60,356 nucleotides of DNA from Galbitalea sp. SE-J8. Lineage in GTDB: Bacteria > Actinomycetota > Actinomycetes > Actinomycetales > Microbacteriaceae. The DNA is taken from positions 10,744 through 71,099 of the forward strand of contig NZ_JAUASV010000018.1 of assembly GCF_030345695.1 (NCBI RefSeq), written 5' to 3'. Shown here piece by piece: positions 1-8,786 of this stretch (position 1 is the first letter of the stretch; each line of letters opens with the position of its first letter). The notes under the pieces were generated by a model. That model was not told the origin of the DNA. It did no database searches and saw only the letters and a list, made by a program, of their open reading frames with translations. Position numbers and translations under genes: made by a program.

Positions 1-354
1 CAGCGAGTGACGCGTCTCGAGACCACTCGGACGCGGCCCACGAGGGCGGAGGCGATGGTCTCGAGACGCGATCGACTCCGTCGAGCGCTCCTCGACCAGC
101 GGATGGCGGCCACGACCACAGCGCGCACGACCACAGCGGCCACGACGAGCCCCGCTGGTCGAGGAGCGCCGGGAGCGCAGCGAGTGACGCGTCTCGAGAC
201 CTGCCCCGTGGGTCGAGGAGCGCCGGGAGCGCAGCGAGTGACGCGTCTCGAGACCACTCGGACGCGGCCCACGAGGGCGGAGGCGATGGTCTCGAGACGC
301 GATCGACTCCGTCGAGCGCTCCTCGACCAGCGGATGGCGGCCACGACCACAGCG
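1..354. repeat. Interspersed palindromic repeat, tandemly duplicated with a 231-bp period
   Basis: Bases 1-123 recur exactly as 232-354, a 231-bp offset (77 codons). Within this, a 45-bp unit beginning GGTCGAGGAGCG and ending GTCTCGAGACC occurs at 157-201 and 211-255. Its inverted partner, GGTCTCGAGACG...CTCCTCGACC, lies at 57-97 and 288-328. Forward and inverted units form a large imperfect hairpin. Repeats with these ends are common between genes of Microbacteriaceae (recalled knowledge). Here they lie inside the ATPase reading frame without creating a stop. Confidence 0.85.
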
Positions 355-2366
355 GCCACGACCACAGCGCGCACGACCACAGCGGCCACGACCACAGCGC
401 GCACGACCCGGCGCAGTTCCGCCGCAAGTTCCGGCTGAGCCTCGCGCTCACGATCCCGACGCTCGTGTTCTCGAGCGGCCTGCAGCAGATCCTGCATCTG
501 CCGGGGCCGCGATTTGCGGGCAGCGAGTTCATCCCGGCCGTGTTCGGCGCGATCCTGTTCGTCTACGGCGGGCTCGTGTTCCTGCGCGGCGGCGTGGCGG
601 AGCTGCGGGCGAAGCAGCCCGGCATGATGGCGCTCATCTCGCTCGCGATCGTCGTCGCGTTCGGCTACAGCGTCGCGGTCACGCTCGGATTCCCGGGCAT
701 GGACTTCTGGTGGGAGCTCGCGACCCTCATCACGATCATGCTGCTCGGGCACTGGATCGAGATGAGCGCGATCATGGGCGCGCAGAACGCGCTCGGCGCG
801 CTCGCGGCGCTCGTGCCCGACACCGCGGATCTGGTGCACGGCGACCACGTGATGCCCGTGCCGGTCGCCGACCTGCGCGTGGGCGACCGGGTGCTCGTGC
901 GTCCGGGCGCATCCGTTCCCGCCGACGGCCGCGTCGTCGACGGCGACTCGGAGGTGGACGAGTCGCTGCTCACCGGCGAGTCGGCACCGGTCGCGAAGTC
1001 CACGGGCGATCCGGTCGTGGGCGGCAGCGTCAACGGCTCGGGCGCCCTGACGGTCGAGGTGACGCGCATCGGCGATGACACGGCGCTCGCCGGAATCGTG
1101 CGGCTCGTGGCCGACGCCCAGGCGAGCCGCGGACGCGCCCAGCTGCTCGCCGACCGCGCGGCAGCGCTCCTCTTCTACGTCGCGCTCGCGGCCGCGGTCG
1201 TGACGCTCGTCGTCTGGCTCGTGCTGCGCCCGGACGACCCGGCGTTCGTCGTCGAGCGCGTCGTCGCGGTGCTCGTCATCGCGTGCCCGCACGCGCTCGG
1301 CCTCGCGATCCCGCTCGTCGCTCAGCTCACGACCGCGATCGGCGCGCGCGCCGGCATCCTGATCCGCTCGCGCGAGGCGCTCGAGACCGCGCGCACCGTG
1401 ACGACCGTGCTGTTCGACAAGACCGGCACGCTCACCGCGGGGCGGCAGGCGGTCGTCGCGATCGCGACCGAGGGCACGGATGACGCGTCCCTGCTGGCGC
1501 TCGCGGCATCCGTCGAGGCGCCCTCCGAGCATCCGATCGCGCGGGCGATCGTCGCGGAGGCCGACTCGCGCGGCGTCGCGCGCCGGCCGGTCGAGGGGTT
1601 CGCCGCGCTCGCGGGTCGTGGCGCGACCGGCCGCGTCGGCGGCGCCGAGGTCACGGTCGCCGGCCCCCGCGTGCTCGACGAGCGCGGCATCGAGCTCGCT
1701 CCGGCGCTCGCCGCGGCCCGCGCCGAGCACGAGCGCGACGGACGCATCGTCGTGCTCGTGCTCACCGATCGGGGAGCGGGGGAGCGCGCGGTCGGCCTCA
1801 TCGCCCTCGAGGACACCGTGCGCCCCGAATCGGCCGACGCCGTCGCCGCGCTCCGTGCCGCGGGCGTCGGGGTGGCCATGCTCACGGGCGACTCGAACGC
1901 GGTCGCGCGGCACGTGGCATCCGCGGTCGGGATCGACCGGGTGTTCGCCGAGGTGCTGCCCGACGAGAAGGATGCCGTCGTCGCGCGCCTGCAGTCCGAG
2001 GGCGAGCGCGTCGCGATGGTCGGCGACGGCGTGAACGACGCGCCCGCGATCGCCCGCGCCGACGTGGGCATCGCGATCGGTGCCGGAACGGATGTCGCAA
2101 TCGCCTCCGCGGGCATCGTGCTGACCACGGATGATCCGCGCGGCGTCGGCGGCGCCATCCGGCTCAGCCGCGCCGGATACCGCACGATGCTGCAGAACCT
2201 GTGGTGGGCGGCCGGCTACAACGTGGTCGGCATCCCGCTCGCGGCGGGCGTGCTCGCCGGGGCCGGCGTGCTGCTGCCGCCGTGGCTCGGCGCGGTGTTC
2301 ATGTCGGCGTCGACGCTCGTCGTGGCGCTCAACGCGCAGCTGATCCGGCGGGTGCGGCTGCGCTGA
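3..2366 (+). CDS. CopB-like heavy-metal (copper) P1B-type ATPase, 5'-truncated by window edge
   Basis: ATP-driven export of a soft metal, probably copper or silver, across the cytoplasmic membrane. The frame is open from base 3, so the N-terminus lies outside the window. Visible in order: a His-rich segment (runs of [11 protein letters not shown] near 108-145 and 339-404), paired membrane helices, the actuator loop LLTGES (about 966-985), the intramembrane CPH motif (TGC at 1284), the phosphorylation site DKTGTLT (Asp codon at 1416), and the hinge GDGVNDAPA (about 2020-2046). CPH instead of CPC, together with a His-rich N-terminus, is the CopB-type signature. The methionine-rich or HMA domain of CopA is not seen. 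A GTG at 465 could be taken as a start, but it would cut off the in-frame residues [19 protein letters not shown] that lead into the first helix. The His-rich part is interrupted by in-frame palindromic repeats (separate entry). Confidence 0.9.
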   Translation, partial: ASDASRDHSDAAHEGGGDGLETRSTPSSAPRPADGGHDHSAHDHSGHDEPRWSRSAGSAASDASRDLPRGSRSAGSAASDASRDHSDAAHEGGGDGLETRSTPSSAPRPADGGHDHSGHDHSAHDHSGHDHSAHDPAQFRRKFRLSLALTIPTLVFSSGLQQILHLPGPRFAGSEFIPAVFGAILFVYGGLVFLRGGVAELRAKQPGMMALISLAIVVAFGYSVAVTLGFPGMDFWWELATLITIMLLGHWIEMSAIMGAQNALGALAALVPDTADLVHGDHVMPVPVADLRVGDRVLVRPGASVPADGRVVDGDSEVDESLLTGESAPVAKSTGDPVVGGSVNGSGALTVEVTRIGDDTALAGIVRLVADAQASRGRAQLLADRAAALLFYVALAAAVVTLVVWLVLRPDDPAFVVERVVAVLVIACPHALGLAIPLVAQLTTAIGARAGILIRSREALETARTVTTVLFDKTGTLTAGRQAVVAIATEGTDDASLLALAASVEAPSEHPIARAIVAEADSRGVARRPVEGFAALAGRGATGRVGGAEVTVAGPRVLDERGIELAPALAAARAEHERDGRIVVLVLTDRGAGERAVGLIALEDTVRPESADAVAALRAAGVGVAMLTGDSNAVARHVASAVGIDRVFAEVLPDEKDAVVARLQSEGERVAMVGDGVNDAPAIARADVGIAIGAGTDVAIASAGIVLTTDDPRGVGGAIRLSRAGYRTMLQNLWWAAGYNVVGIPLAAGVLAGAGVLLPPWLGAVFMSASTLVVALNAQLIRRVRLR

Positions 2367-2380
2367 GCCGCGGGTTCCGA

Positions 2381-2440
2381 GGCGGGCCGGCCGGGCCGGC
2401 CGGGCGGGCCGGGCGGGTCCTGCCGGGCCGGGCCGGGCCC
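2381..2440. repeat. GGCCGGGC low-complexity tract
   Basis: A run of GGCCG/GGGCC/GGGCGG words fills the gap between the ATPase stop and the lipid kinase start. It is self-complementary and could fold, but there is no U-tract. Similar tracts lie at 37121-37146 and 59855-59912. Confidence 0.7.
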
Positions 2441-2491
2441 CACGGGTGCGGCGTGCGCGGGGCGCTCCGAGCGGATGGGATGATGGTCGGC

Positions 2492-3478
2492 ATGGCCAGC
2501 GACGACCCGGAGCGGCCAGCGCGCAGACGCGTCGTCGTCGCGATCAACCCCGCCGCGGCGTTCGGCCGGCACCGCGCGGTCGGCGATGCGGTCGCGGCGC
2601 GCCTGACCGACGCCGGATACGAGGTCACGTCGCTCGTGCGCCCGGACTTCACCGCACTGCTCGACGCGAGTCGCGCCGCGATCGCCGAGCGGCCCGACGC
2701 CTTCGTCGTGGTGGGCGGCGACGGCATGGTGAACCTCGCGGCGAACGCCGTCGCCGGCACGGGGGTGCCGTTCGGCATCGTCCCCGCCGGCACGGGCAAC
2801 GACATGGCGCGCGCACTCGGCATCCCGTTCGAGAGCCCGGAGCCCGCGGTCGACGTGCTGCTGGCGGCGCTCGCCGTGCTCGACGAGCAGGAGCCGCTCG
2901 AGATCGACGCGGGCCTCATCCGTTTCAGCGGGGCGGATGCGGTGGTTCAGCAGCGCTGGTTCGCGTGCGCGCTCGCGGCGGGCTTCGACGCGCTCGTCAA
3001 CGAACGCGCGAACCGGATGGGCTGGCCGAAGGGGCCGGTGCGCTACGTCATCGCGCTGCTCGTCGAACTCGCGCGGATGAAGCCCGTGCGGTACCGCATC
3101 GAGCTCGACGGCGAGGTCGTCGAGACATCCGCGAACCTCGTCTCGATCGGCAACGGCCAGTCGCTCGGCGGCGGCATGAAGGTCACGCCCGACGCGATGC
3201 TCGACGACGGCCAGCTCGACGTGCTGATCGTCACGCCGATGCCGCGCGTGCGCTTCCTGCGCATCTTCCCGAGCGTGTTCTCGGGCACGCACGTCGGCGA
3301 CCCGCACGTGACGATCCGGCGCGCGGCGCGCATCCGGCTGGAAGCGGATGGGATGACGGCCTACGCGGACGGCGAGCGCATCGCGCCGCTCCCGATCGAC
3401 GTCGAGGTGGTGCCGGGAGCGCTGCGCGTGCTCGCGCCGCGGCCGGTGTTCGACTCCCGCATCGTGCTCGCGGAGTAG
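2492..3478 (+). CDS. Diacylglycerol kinase catalytic-domain lipid kinase
   Basis: 328 aa, DAGK_cat / YegS-BmrU family: ATP-dependent phosphorylation of a diacylglycerol-like lipid on the cytoplasmic side of the membrane. The N-terminal strand RRVVVAINPAAAFGRH, the catalytic loop VVGGDGMVN (about residues 74-82) and the nucleotide loop PAGTGNDMARALG (about 98-110) are intact. The C-terminal half contains the usual GGGMKVTPDA segment, and the protein ends near the expected length. ATG codons at 2480, 2483 and 2492 are all in frame. 2492 is chosen because the family normally begins just before the RRR-VVVAINP strand, but 2480 is possible. No partner gene is seen. In actinobacteria such enzymes feed phospholipid or phosphatidylinositol-type lipid metabolism (inference). 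Confidence 0.85.
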   Translation: MASDDPERPARRRVVVAINPAAAFGRHRAVGDAVAARLTDAGYEVTSLVRPDFTALLDASRAAIAERPDAFVVVGGDGMVNLAANAVAGTGVPFGIVPAGTGNDMARALGIPFESPEPAVDVLLAALAVLDEQEPLEIDAGLIRFSGADAVVQQRWFACALAAGFDALVNERANRMGWPKGPVRYVIALLVELARMKPVRYRIELDGEVVETSANLVSIGNGQSLGGGMKVTPDAMLDDGQLDVLIVTPMPRVRFLRIFPSVFSGTHVGDPHVTIRRAARIRLEADGMTAYADGERIAPLPIDVEVVPGALRVLAPRPVFDSRIVLAE

Positions 3479-3559
3479 CGACGCGCTCGAGCTCGGCGCG
3501 GTCCGTCGCGATTTGGAGCGCACCGGCCGGGTATGGCATGATCGTGTGGTTGTCGTGAC

Positions 3560-3635
3560 GGCCCCATCGTATAGAGGCCTAGTACGCCGCCCTCTCACGG
3601 CGGTAACGCCGGTTCGAATCCGGCTGGGGTCACCA
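3560..3635 (+). tRNA. tRNA-Glu (anticodon CTC)
   Basis: Complete cloverleaf. The acceptor GGCCCCA pairs with TGGGGTC (one G-T wobble). The anticodon stem CCGCC/GGCGG holds loop CTCTCAC, giving anticodon CTC. The T-arm is GCCGGTTCGAATCCGGC. The discriminator is A and the CCA end is encoded (3633-3635). The adjacent integrase fragment points toward its 3' end, suggesting this tRNA was an integration target. Confidence 0.96.
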
Positions 3636-3640
3636 ACGAC

Positions 3641-3667
3641 AAAATCCCTGGTTCTGCCAGGGATTTT
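3641..3667 (+). terminator. Intrinsic terminator after tRNA-Glu
   Basis: A perfect 11-bp stem AAAATCCCTGG / CCAGGGATTTT with a 5-nt loop lies 5 nt after the CCA end and is followed by TGTGTTT. It could terminate the tRNA on the plus strand and the integrase remnant on the minus strand. Confidence 0.8.
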
Positions 3668-3697
3668 GTGTTTCTGCCACGGAGCGCTGGAGCGGCC

Positions 3698-4500
3698 CTA
3701 TGCGGCTTTTGGCAACGGATTGGCAGCATCTGTTTGCATCGCCGCCGCGTTGAGCGCCGTGGCAGCACCGTCGAGGTCGCCATCGAACAGGTCCGCGTAC
3801 ACGTCGAGCGTCACCGCGGCCGAGGCGTGCCCGAGCATTCGCTGCACCGCCCTGACGTTCGCCCCCGCGCTCACGGCGAGCGACGCGGCCGTGTGCCGCA
3901 GCTCATGCGGCGTGAGGCCCTTGAGCCCGATCGAGGTCGCCGCGTCATCGAACCAGCCGACCCGGTAGACGTGGTTGCGGAGCCAGGTGCCGGTGCGGAT
4001 GCCGTAGAACACCGGGGCGTTGGCCGGGCGGCCGGCGATCTGCGTGCGCAGCAGCCCGACGAGGAACGCCGGGATCGGGATGCTCCGGTGCTCGTAGTCC
4101 TTCGGCGGCTCGATGCGCTGATAGCCCTTGTCGGCCACGACGGTCTGCTCGACCGTCAGCCGCGGGTGCTTCGCGTCGAGGTCGAGGTCGCGGATGCGGA
4201 GCCCGGACAGCTCGCCCCACCGCAGTCCGCAGTAGGCGAGCACGAGCACGACGAGGCCGTAGCCGTACTCGCGGCCGTCCTTCGCCTGGTCGATCGCCTG
4301 GGCGAGCGCGGCGACCTGATCGTGGGACAGGTAACGCTTGCGCGTCTTCGTCGGCTTCGGGAGCTAGAGCCGCTGCGCGGGGTTGGAGGGCAGCCGCCCG
4401 TCCTCGACCGCGAACCGCAGGGCGCCCGAGAGCACGTTCACGATCTTGCGCACCGTCGCCGGAGCGCCGGGCAGCGCCGAGGCCCACTCCTGCACGCGGA
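3698..4500 (-). pseudogene. Tyrosine recombinase (phage/ICE integrase), N-truncated and interrupted by a stop
   Basis: Reads right to left toward the tRNA. From about 4490 the minus frame gives a core-binding domain (ATVRKIVNVLSGALRFAVED...NPAQRL), then an in-frame TAG at 4366-4364, then LPKPTKTRKRYLSHDQVAAL and the catalytic domain. Catalytic residues are present: Arg in GLRWGEL, HELRH (H-x-x-R), GH, and Tyr in VYADLF. The first roughly 100 residues expected of the N-terminal arm-binding domain are missing because unrelated sequence begins at 4501. Continuous homology across the TAG argues for a nonsense mutation rather than two genes. The fragment after the stop could start at 4249 but would lack DNA-binding domains. 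It is probably inactive and marks the tRNA-proximal end of a decayed element. Confidence 0.85.
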
Positions 4501-5074
<574 letters not shown>

Positions 5075-5078
5075 ACTC

Positions 5079-5414
5079 GTGACCAAGTCCAGATGGCTTC
5101 GCCTGCTGCATCTGCTGTGGGCCTTGCCGATCGCCGCCGCGATTCAAGTCCCCGTCGCGTTTGCCACTCGGCTGAGCTGGTGCGGCGTGTTCACGGGCTG
5201 CACGAATTTCGGCAACCGCACCGACATCCCGCACGTCGGGGAAACCCTCGGCATCCTGCTGCTCGATGCCGTGGTGACCGCCGGCGTCCTGGCGCTCGCG
5301 CCCTGGATCACCCCGTTCCGGCTCCGACTCTGGATCGCGATCGTGATCGGCGTCGCCATCGCCGTCTTCTGGTTGCTGAACGTCACCGCCTTCCCCCACC
5401 TGCTGTGGCGGTAG
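5079..5414 (+). CDS. Small multi-pass membrane protein, unknown function
   Basis: 111 aa, GTG start at 5079, four bases after the stop of the preceding fragment. Three hydrophobic segments are visible: about residues 7-25 (LLHLLWALPIAAAIQVPVAF), 50-70 (LGILLLDAVVTAGVLALAP) and 80-105 (LWIAIVIGVAIAVFWLL). Two Cys in WCGVFTGC lie on the first loop. No family recognised. It lies inside the decayed tRNA-Glu island, so it may be accessory or degenerating. Confidence 0.5.
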   Translation: MTKSRWLRLLHLLWALPIAAAIQVPVAFATRLSWCGVFTGCTNFGNRTDIPHVGETLGILLLDAVVTAGVLALAPWITPFRLRLWIAIVIGVAIAVFWLLNVTAFPHLLWR

Positions 5415-5717
5415 CAGCTCCTCATCGCGGCACGACACCGGCCATATCGCGCTCGCGCCGACGCCGGCGTGCCCGACGTACCTGACGGTTGCGAGCGTAT
5501 GCTCGCCCCGCCCGACCGGACCTCGATCGTGCGGGACCGAACCGCCGCGCGCAAGCCGCAAGGGCATTGCGCGCGTCGCTCCCGCCCCGCGAATCAGCGG
5601 TTGTCTGAGCAGGCTGGGACAGCGACCCGCGGCGGTGTCGATTCAACACCACCGGGCGGATGTCGGACCCGGCGGGTAGAATCGAAGCATCCGAACGGGT
5701 GACAGGGAGGTGGCGTG
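5415..5717. other. 303-bp intergenic stretch with promoter for the VbhA/Fic pair
   Basis: No convincing gene on either strand. The only regulatory signal seen is a -10-like TAGAAT at 5677-5682, upstream of the antitoxin start at 5718. A good -35 is not visible. A purine-rich AGGGAGG at about 5706-5712 serves as ribosome binding site. The segment 5525-5570 shares short words with minus-strand sequence near 7775-7800. Confidence 0.5.
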
Positions 5718-5918
5718 ATGGCCGTGAGGCAGGCGTCGGCAGCGCGTGTGGAGCGCGACCTCACGGCGATCGCCGCCGGGCAGCGGATGGCCGGCGCCGA
5801 GCCGACCCAGGCCGACATGGACGCCGCCCGCGCCGTCCTCGAGCACCGCATCACCGCTGACGAGGCCGTGGCGCAACGGTTCGCGGACATCGACCGAGTC
5901 CACGGCATCAGCCGCTGA
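5718..5918 (+). CDS. VbhA-like antitoxin of a Fic toxin
   Basis: 66 aa, three-helix VbhA-type protein that in homologous systems clamps the Fic active site. Visible: an N-terminal helix VERDLTAIAAGQRMAGAEP followed by MDAARAVLEHRITADEAVAQRF, the family's helix-turn-helix layout. In Bartonella VbhA the inhibitory motif is S-x-x-x-E-G. The aligned stretch here is GQRMAG, so both the Ser and the inhibitory Glu appear lost. The start at ATG 5718 is preferred over GTG 5715 because AGGGAGG lies about 6 nt upstream. The Fic gene begins 27 bases after the stop, as in known vbhA-vbhT pairs. Confidence 0.7.
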   Translation: MAVRQASAARVERDLTAIAAGQRMAGAEPTQADMDAARAVLEHRITADEAVAQRFADIDRVHGISR

Positions 5919-5945
5919 CCCCGGCCCCGCCGACTCGAGGCGAGG

Positions 5946-7259
5946 ATGCCGGACCACTACACCTACCCGGACAGCGAGGTGCTTGTCAACCTCCGCGGCT
6001 ACCGCGATCCCGTCGCCTGGCAGGAGGCCGAGACCGCGGCCGTGCAGCTGCGCATGGCCGAGCTCACGGACCGGCCGCTGCCCGGCGACTTCGACCTCGA
6101 CCACCTTCGCGCGATCCACCGGCACCTGACCCAGGACCTCTACACCTGGGGCGGACAGCTGCGCGACACGGATACCGGCCCGGCTGGCACCGGCCTGGCC
6201 CACGCGCGGCTCGAGTCCATCCCCGACGAGGCCGACCGGATTTTCGGCCGCCTCGCCGACGAGCAGCGGCTGACCGGCCTGGACCGCGATGCCTTCGCCG
6301 CCCGGCTCGCCTGGGTATGGGGCGAGACGACGGCCCTGCATCCGTTCCGCGACGTGAACACGCGCAGCCAGTTCGTGTTCTTCAATGACCTCGCCCGCCA
6401 GGCGGGCTGGGTCATCGACTGGCGACAGATCGACCCGCACGTCTTCGCCCACGCCCGCACCCTCGCGATCGCCCGCGACGAGCAGGGCATCGAAGCGCTC
6501 CTGCACCCGGCGCTGCTGACCGTCGCCGATGCGGCCCGGCACGACGAGCTCGTCGACCACATGAGCGAGATCCGGCTCGAGCACCTGCGACCCCGACCCG
6601 CACGCCCTGTCGCCGAGCTCGATGCTGACCTCCGCCGCGCGCTTCAGCCAAGACCTCCGCACCCTGCCGACCGCGCGCATCGAGGCGGCGATCAACGAGC
6701 GTCTGTTCGCCATGAAGCGCACGGTGACCATCACCGGCGGGAAGATCGTGCTGCCCTCCGGCCGAAAGATCAGCGAGCGGGATCTGCTCAAGCCGCTTGG
6801 CAACCCGAAGCGAACCCCCGATTTCTACGAACTCGTCGCGCTCCAGTACGGCAAGCTCTCGGCGCAGGGCGACGCAGCCCCGGCGATCACAATGGCGAAG
6901 ATCAACGGCGTCGCCCACGCCACCGCGCAGGGCTGGCTCGTCCGCACCCGCTCGCGGGGACTGCTCCCGCCGGGCCGCCGCGGGTAGTGGTCGCGGAGGC
7001 GCGCCCCCTGTCCGATGTCCGGGCGGCCGCGTACCATAAAGACATGGTGAATCCGGCGCTCATGGAGCAGGTGGATCAGCTCAGTCCTTCCGAGCTGGTC
7101 GAGCTTCGTGACGCGATCCAGGCCAAGCTCGGCGATGAGGTGCCGGCCGGCCAGTGGGCCATTCTGGAGCAGCGAGTGGCCGAGGCCGACGCGAACCCGG
7201 ACGACTACATCACGCTCGATGAGTGGAAGGCGCGTCGTCGCGCGCGCCGCACCGCGTGA
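5946..7259 (+). CDS. Fic-domain protein (AMPylase/death-on-curing fold) with divergent catalytic motif
   Basis: Fic proteins transfer a nucleotide (usually AMP) to a target hydroxyl. Residues 1-220 match: TYPDSEVLVNLRGYRD, the helix FDLDHLRAIHRHLTQDLYTW with the GQLRD segment, and the catalytic loop HPFRDVNTRSQFVFFNDLA (about residues 137-155). The usual motif is HxFx(D/E)GNGRxxR. His, Phe, Asp, Asn and Arg remain but both glycines are replaced (V and T). Homology fades after about 6620 (LEHLRPRPARPVAELD). The frame has no stop, however, and continues through an overlapping HTH gene and in frame through the downstream antitoxin to 7259. The biological product probably ended near 6630, so a lost stop or an indel there is likely. 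Treat the C-terminal half as unreliable. Confidence 0.7.
   Translation: MPDHYTYPDSEVLVNLRGYRDPVAWQEAETAAVQLRMAELTDRPLPGDFDLDHLRAIHRHLTQDLYTWGGQLRDTDTGPAGTGLAHARLESIPDEADRIFGRLADEQRLTGLDRDAFAARLAWVWGETTALHPFRDVNTRSQFVFFNDLARQAGWVIDWRQIDPHVFAHARTLAIARDEQGIEALLHPALLTVADAARHDELVDHMSEIRLEHLRPRPARPVAELDADLRRALQPRPPHPADRAHRGGDQRASVRHEAHGDHHRREDRAALRPKDQRAGSAQAAWQPEANPRFLRTRRAPVRQALGAGRRSPGDHNGEDQRRRPRHRAGLARPHPLAGTAPAGPPRVVVAEARPLSDVRAAAYHKDMVNPALMEQVDQLSPSELVELRDAIQAKLGDEVPAGQWAILEQRVAEADANPDDYITLDEWKARRRARRTA
6622..6987 (+). CDS. Small HTH-containing protein of actinobacterial mobile elements
   Basis: 121 aa, in a different frame from the Fic ORF. The recognisable part is C-terminal: PDFYELVALQYGKL, then PAITMAKINGVAHATAQGWL and RTRSRGLLPPGRRG, a helix-turn-helix followed by the RGLLPPGRRG tail seen in many short actinobacterial element proteins (recalled family resemblance, name not known). 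The ATG at 6622 has no strong ribosome binding site and the N-terminus may have been altered by the event that merged the Fic frame with this region. Likely DNA-binding; role unknown. Confidence 0.55.
   Translation: MLTSAARFSQDLRTLPTARIEAAINERLFAMKRTVTITGGKIVLPSGRKISERDLLKPLGNPKRTPDFYELVALQYGKLSAQGDAAPAITMAKINGVAHATAQGWLVRTRSRGLLPPGRRG
7044..7259 (+). CDS. Putative antitoxin of a RelE/ParE-type module
   Basis: 71 aa, acidic and helical, with the C-terminus DDYITLDEWKARRRARR typical of addiction-module antitoxins, whose basic or flexible tail wraps the toxin. The toxin starts at 7256 inside this gene's last codons (GTGA overlap), a standard coupled arrangement. A -10-like TACCAT sits at 7032-7037, ending 6 nt before the ATG, so the module can be transcribed as a leaderless unit. 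This supports a start at 7044 although the Fic frame runs into it. No separate DNA-binding fold is obvious. Confidence 0.7.
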   Translation: MVNPALMEQVDQLSPSELVELRDAIQAKLGDEVPAGQWAILEQRVAEADANPDDYITLDEWKARRRARRTA

Positions 7260-7561
7260 GCTATACCGTCCGACTCCTCGCCAATGCCCAGCGAGACCTC
7301 GCTGACATCGAGGCGTACCACGACGAGCACGTTCCGCACGAGACGGATCGCTGTCTCGACGCGATCGAGGCCGCGCTGGACTGGATCGCCGACTACGCCC
7401 ACCAGTCGACCGTGAGCCGGTTCGGGCTGCGCCACGTCAGCACCGAGACGTTTCGGTACTACGTCTGGTATCGGCTGTTCGGGCAGGAGCGGTTCGTGCA
7501 GGTCGTCGCGGTCCTGCATCACCGGCGCGGCGATGATGCGCTTGCCGAGCGGGTGCCCTGA
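7256..7561 (+). CDS. RelE/ParE-superfamily toxin
   Basis: 101 aa. The start YTVRLLANAQRDLADIEAY is the conserved first strand plus helix of the ParE/RelE fold. FGLRHVSTETFRYYVWYRLF and FVQVVAVLHHRRGD supply the central sheet and the C-terminal strand with basic/His residues. RelE proteins cleave ribosome-bound mRNA and ParE proteins poison gyrase; the sequence does not decide which, and the HHRRGD ending is common to both. GTG start overlaps the antitoxin stop by 4 bases. Confidence 0.8.
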   Translation: MSYTVRLLANAQRDLADIEAYHDEHVPHETDRCLDAIEAALDWIADYAHQSTVSRFGLRHVSTETFRYYVWYRLFGQERFVQVVAVLHHRRGDDALAERVP

Positions 7562-7573
7562 CGCCGAACCGTC

Positions 7574-7795
7574 CTACAGGCTCGGCCCGAAGTCGGGTCC
7601 GCTGCTCGGGTTCGGATGGTGCGGGTCGCGGGTGAAGTCGTGCAGCCCTGCGGCGCGTCGCGTCAGGGCCTCGGCTGCGACGCGCTCGGCCTCGGCTCGG
7701 GCCTCGATCTGAGCTGCGGCCTCGGCGACCGGCAGGACGGAGGGCGCAACGCTCGAGCGCAGCGACGCGGCTTGCGGCCTCCGGCGTGATCCCGC
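7574..7795 (-). pseudogene. C-terminal remnant of an element protein
   Basis: The minus frame ending at 7574 reads RSSVAPSVLPVAEAAAQ, an Ala/Glu-rich coiled-coil-like stretch, then LHDFTRDPHHPNPSSGPDFG and a TAG stop. This looks like the tail of a larger mobile-element protein (relaxase-like or similar; family not established). No start is present upstream and coding character is lost at about 7795. Confidence 0.4.
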
Positions 7796-7861
7796 ACGAT
7801 GGTAGAGCGGGTCAGGCGCGGGCTTCTCGTCACACTCGACAGGTGACCCGAGACACCAGGA

Positions 7862-8164
7862 TTACCCGCCTCCGCGCTCCGCCCAACCAGCGAACGCGGC
7901 CTCGCCCGCAGGGACAAGGCTCGCCTCGACCACTTCCTCCCACTCGCCGAGGCCGGGCGCCTCGTCCCACAGGCTGACGCGCACGGGAGTCCAGCCGGTG
8001 CGCGTCCCGGTGATGAGGAACAGCGCCCCGGTGACCGTCGCCCCGCACAGCCCGTTCTCCTGACCGATGAAGGCGAGATCGGGGATCGGCGGCTCGACCA
8101 GCCCGGTCGTCAGCGTCAGCTGCGCATGCGACGTGAATACCAGGCCGTCAAAGAGCGCACCCAT
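7862..8164 (-). CDS. Hypothetical protein, possibly C-truncated
   Basis: 100 aa from ATG 8164, preceded by GAATGAGG. The sequence (FDGLVFTSHAQLTLTTG, IPDLAFIGQENGLCGA, LFLITGTRTGWTPVRVSLWD, EWEEVVEASLVPAG) has the rhythm of a real beta-rich cytoplasmic protein. Similar short actinobacterial proteins of unknown function exist in my recollection and usually run longer. The abrupt end AGWAERGGG may mark truncation at the island boundary. No motif assigns a role. Confidence 0.5.
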   Translation of the reverse strand: MGALFDGLVFTSHAQLTLTTGLVEPPIPDLAFIGQENGLCGATVTGALFLITGTRTGWTPVRVSLWDEAPGLGEWEEVVEASLVPAGEAAFAGWAERGGG

Positions 8165-8231
8165 GACCTCATTCTCCCGGACGCCCCGAGCGGTGACGGG
8201 GCCGGGAGCCGGCGCGCACCCCGTCGACGGA

Positions 8232-8771
8232 TCAGGCGGGCACGAGCCCGGCGAGCACGATCTGCTGCAGACGCGCGGATGCGGCCGCATCCGCGGCCCC
8301 GGCGCAGAGGGTGACCATGCGCTTGACGTCCGCGATCACGACATCGGCGCGAACCAGCCGGGCGGCGCGGGCGCGCTGGAGGAGCACGTCGAGGCGGGCC
8401 ATGACGTCCCGATCGCCGGAGGTCGCCGCAGACAGGTCGAATCCGTCGTTCGCGAGCGCCTGGGACAGGCCGCGATTCGCCTGCCCCGCTTGCACGATCA
8501 AGCCGAACAGTGTCTCGAACCCGTTCGGGTCGCCGGACTCGATGAGCGCCTCCGCCTCGTCGAGCAGGGCGTCGACCCGGTCTTCGAACACCGCCGTGTA
8601 GAGCGCCTCCTTCGTCGCGAAGTGGCGACCGACCGTGCCCGCGCCGACACCCGCGGCAGCGGCGATGTCACGCACCGTGGTCTCGAGGCCACGCTCGGTG
8701 AACAGGGCCTGAGCGGCATCGAGAACGCTCCGGCGATTGCGGGCGGCGTCGGCACGCTCACTCGGCGTCAC
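8232..8771 (-). CDS. TetR/AcrR-family repressor of the divergent SDR gene
   Basis: 179 aa. The N-terminal TetR HTH is clear (RSVLDAAQALFTERG, then VRDIAAAAGVGAGTVGRHF, residues about 14-53), followed by a helical ligand/dimer domain. It is divergent from the SDR at 8846, and two copies of GGGAC-N4-GTCCC lie in the 74-bp gap, so autorepression and repression of the SDR are the simple reading. The inducer is unknown. Confidence 0.9.
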   Translation of the reverse strand: MTPSERADAARNRRSVLDAAQALFTERGLETTVRDIAAAAGVGAGTVGRHFATKEALYTAVFEDRVDALLDEAEALIESGDPNGFETLFGLIVQAGQANRGLSQALANDGFDLSAATSGDRDVMARLDVLLQRARAARLVRADVVIADVKRMVTLCAGAADAAASARLQQIVLAGLVPA

Positions 8772-8786
8772 GGCAGCTCCTTGTAA

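Noticed and set aside
2216-3598. Long minus-strand open frame opposite the lipid kinase
   Set aside because: Arg/Asp/His-rich shadow of a high-GC gene; the plus strand carries clear DAGK motifs.
7663-7917. Minus-strand frame near 7.8 kb as an independent gene
   Set aside because: Another minus frame in this stretch shows better coding sense with a natural C-terminus and is reported as a remnant.
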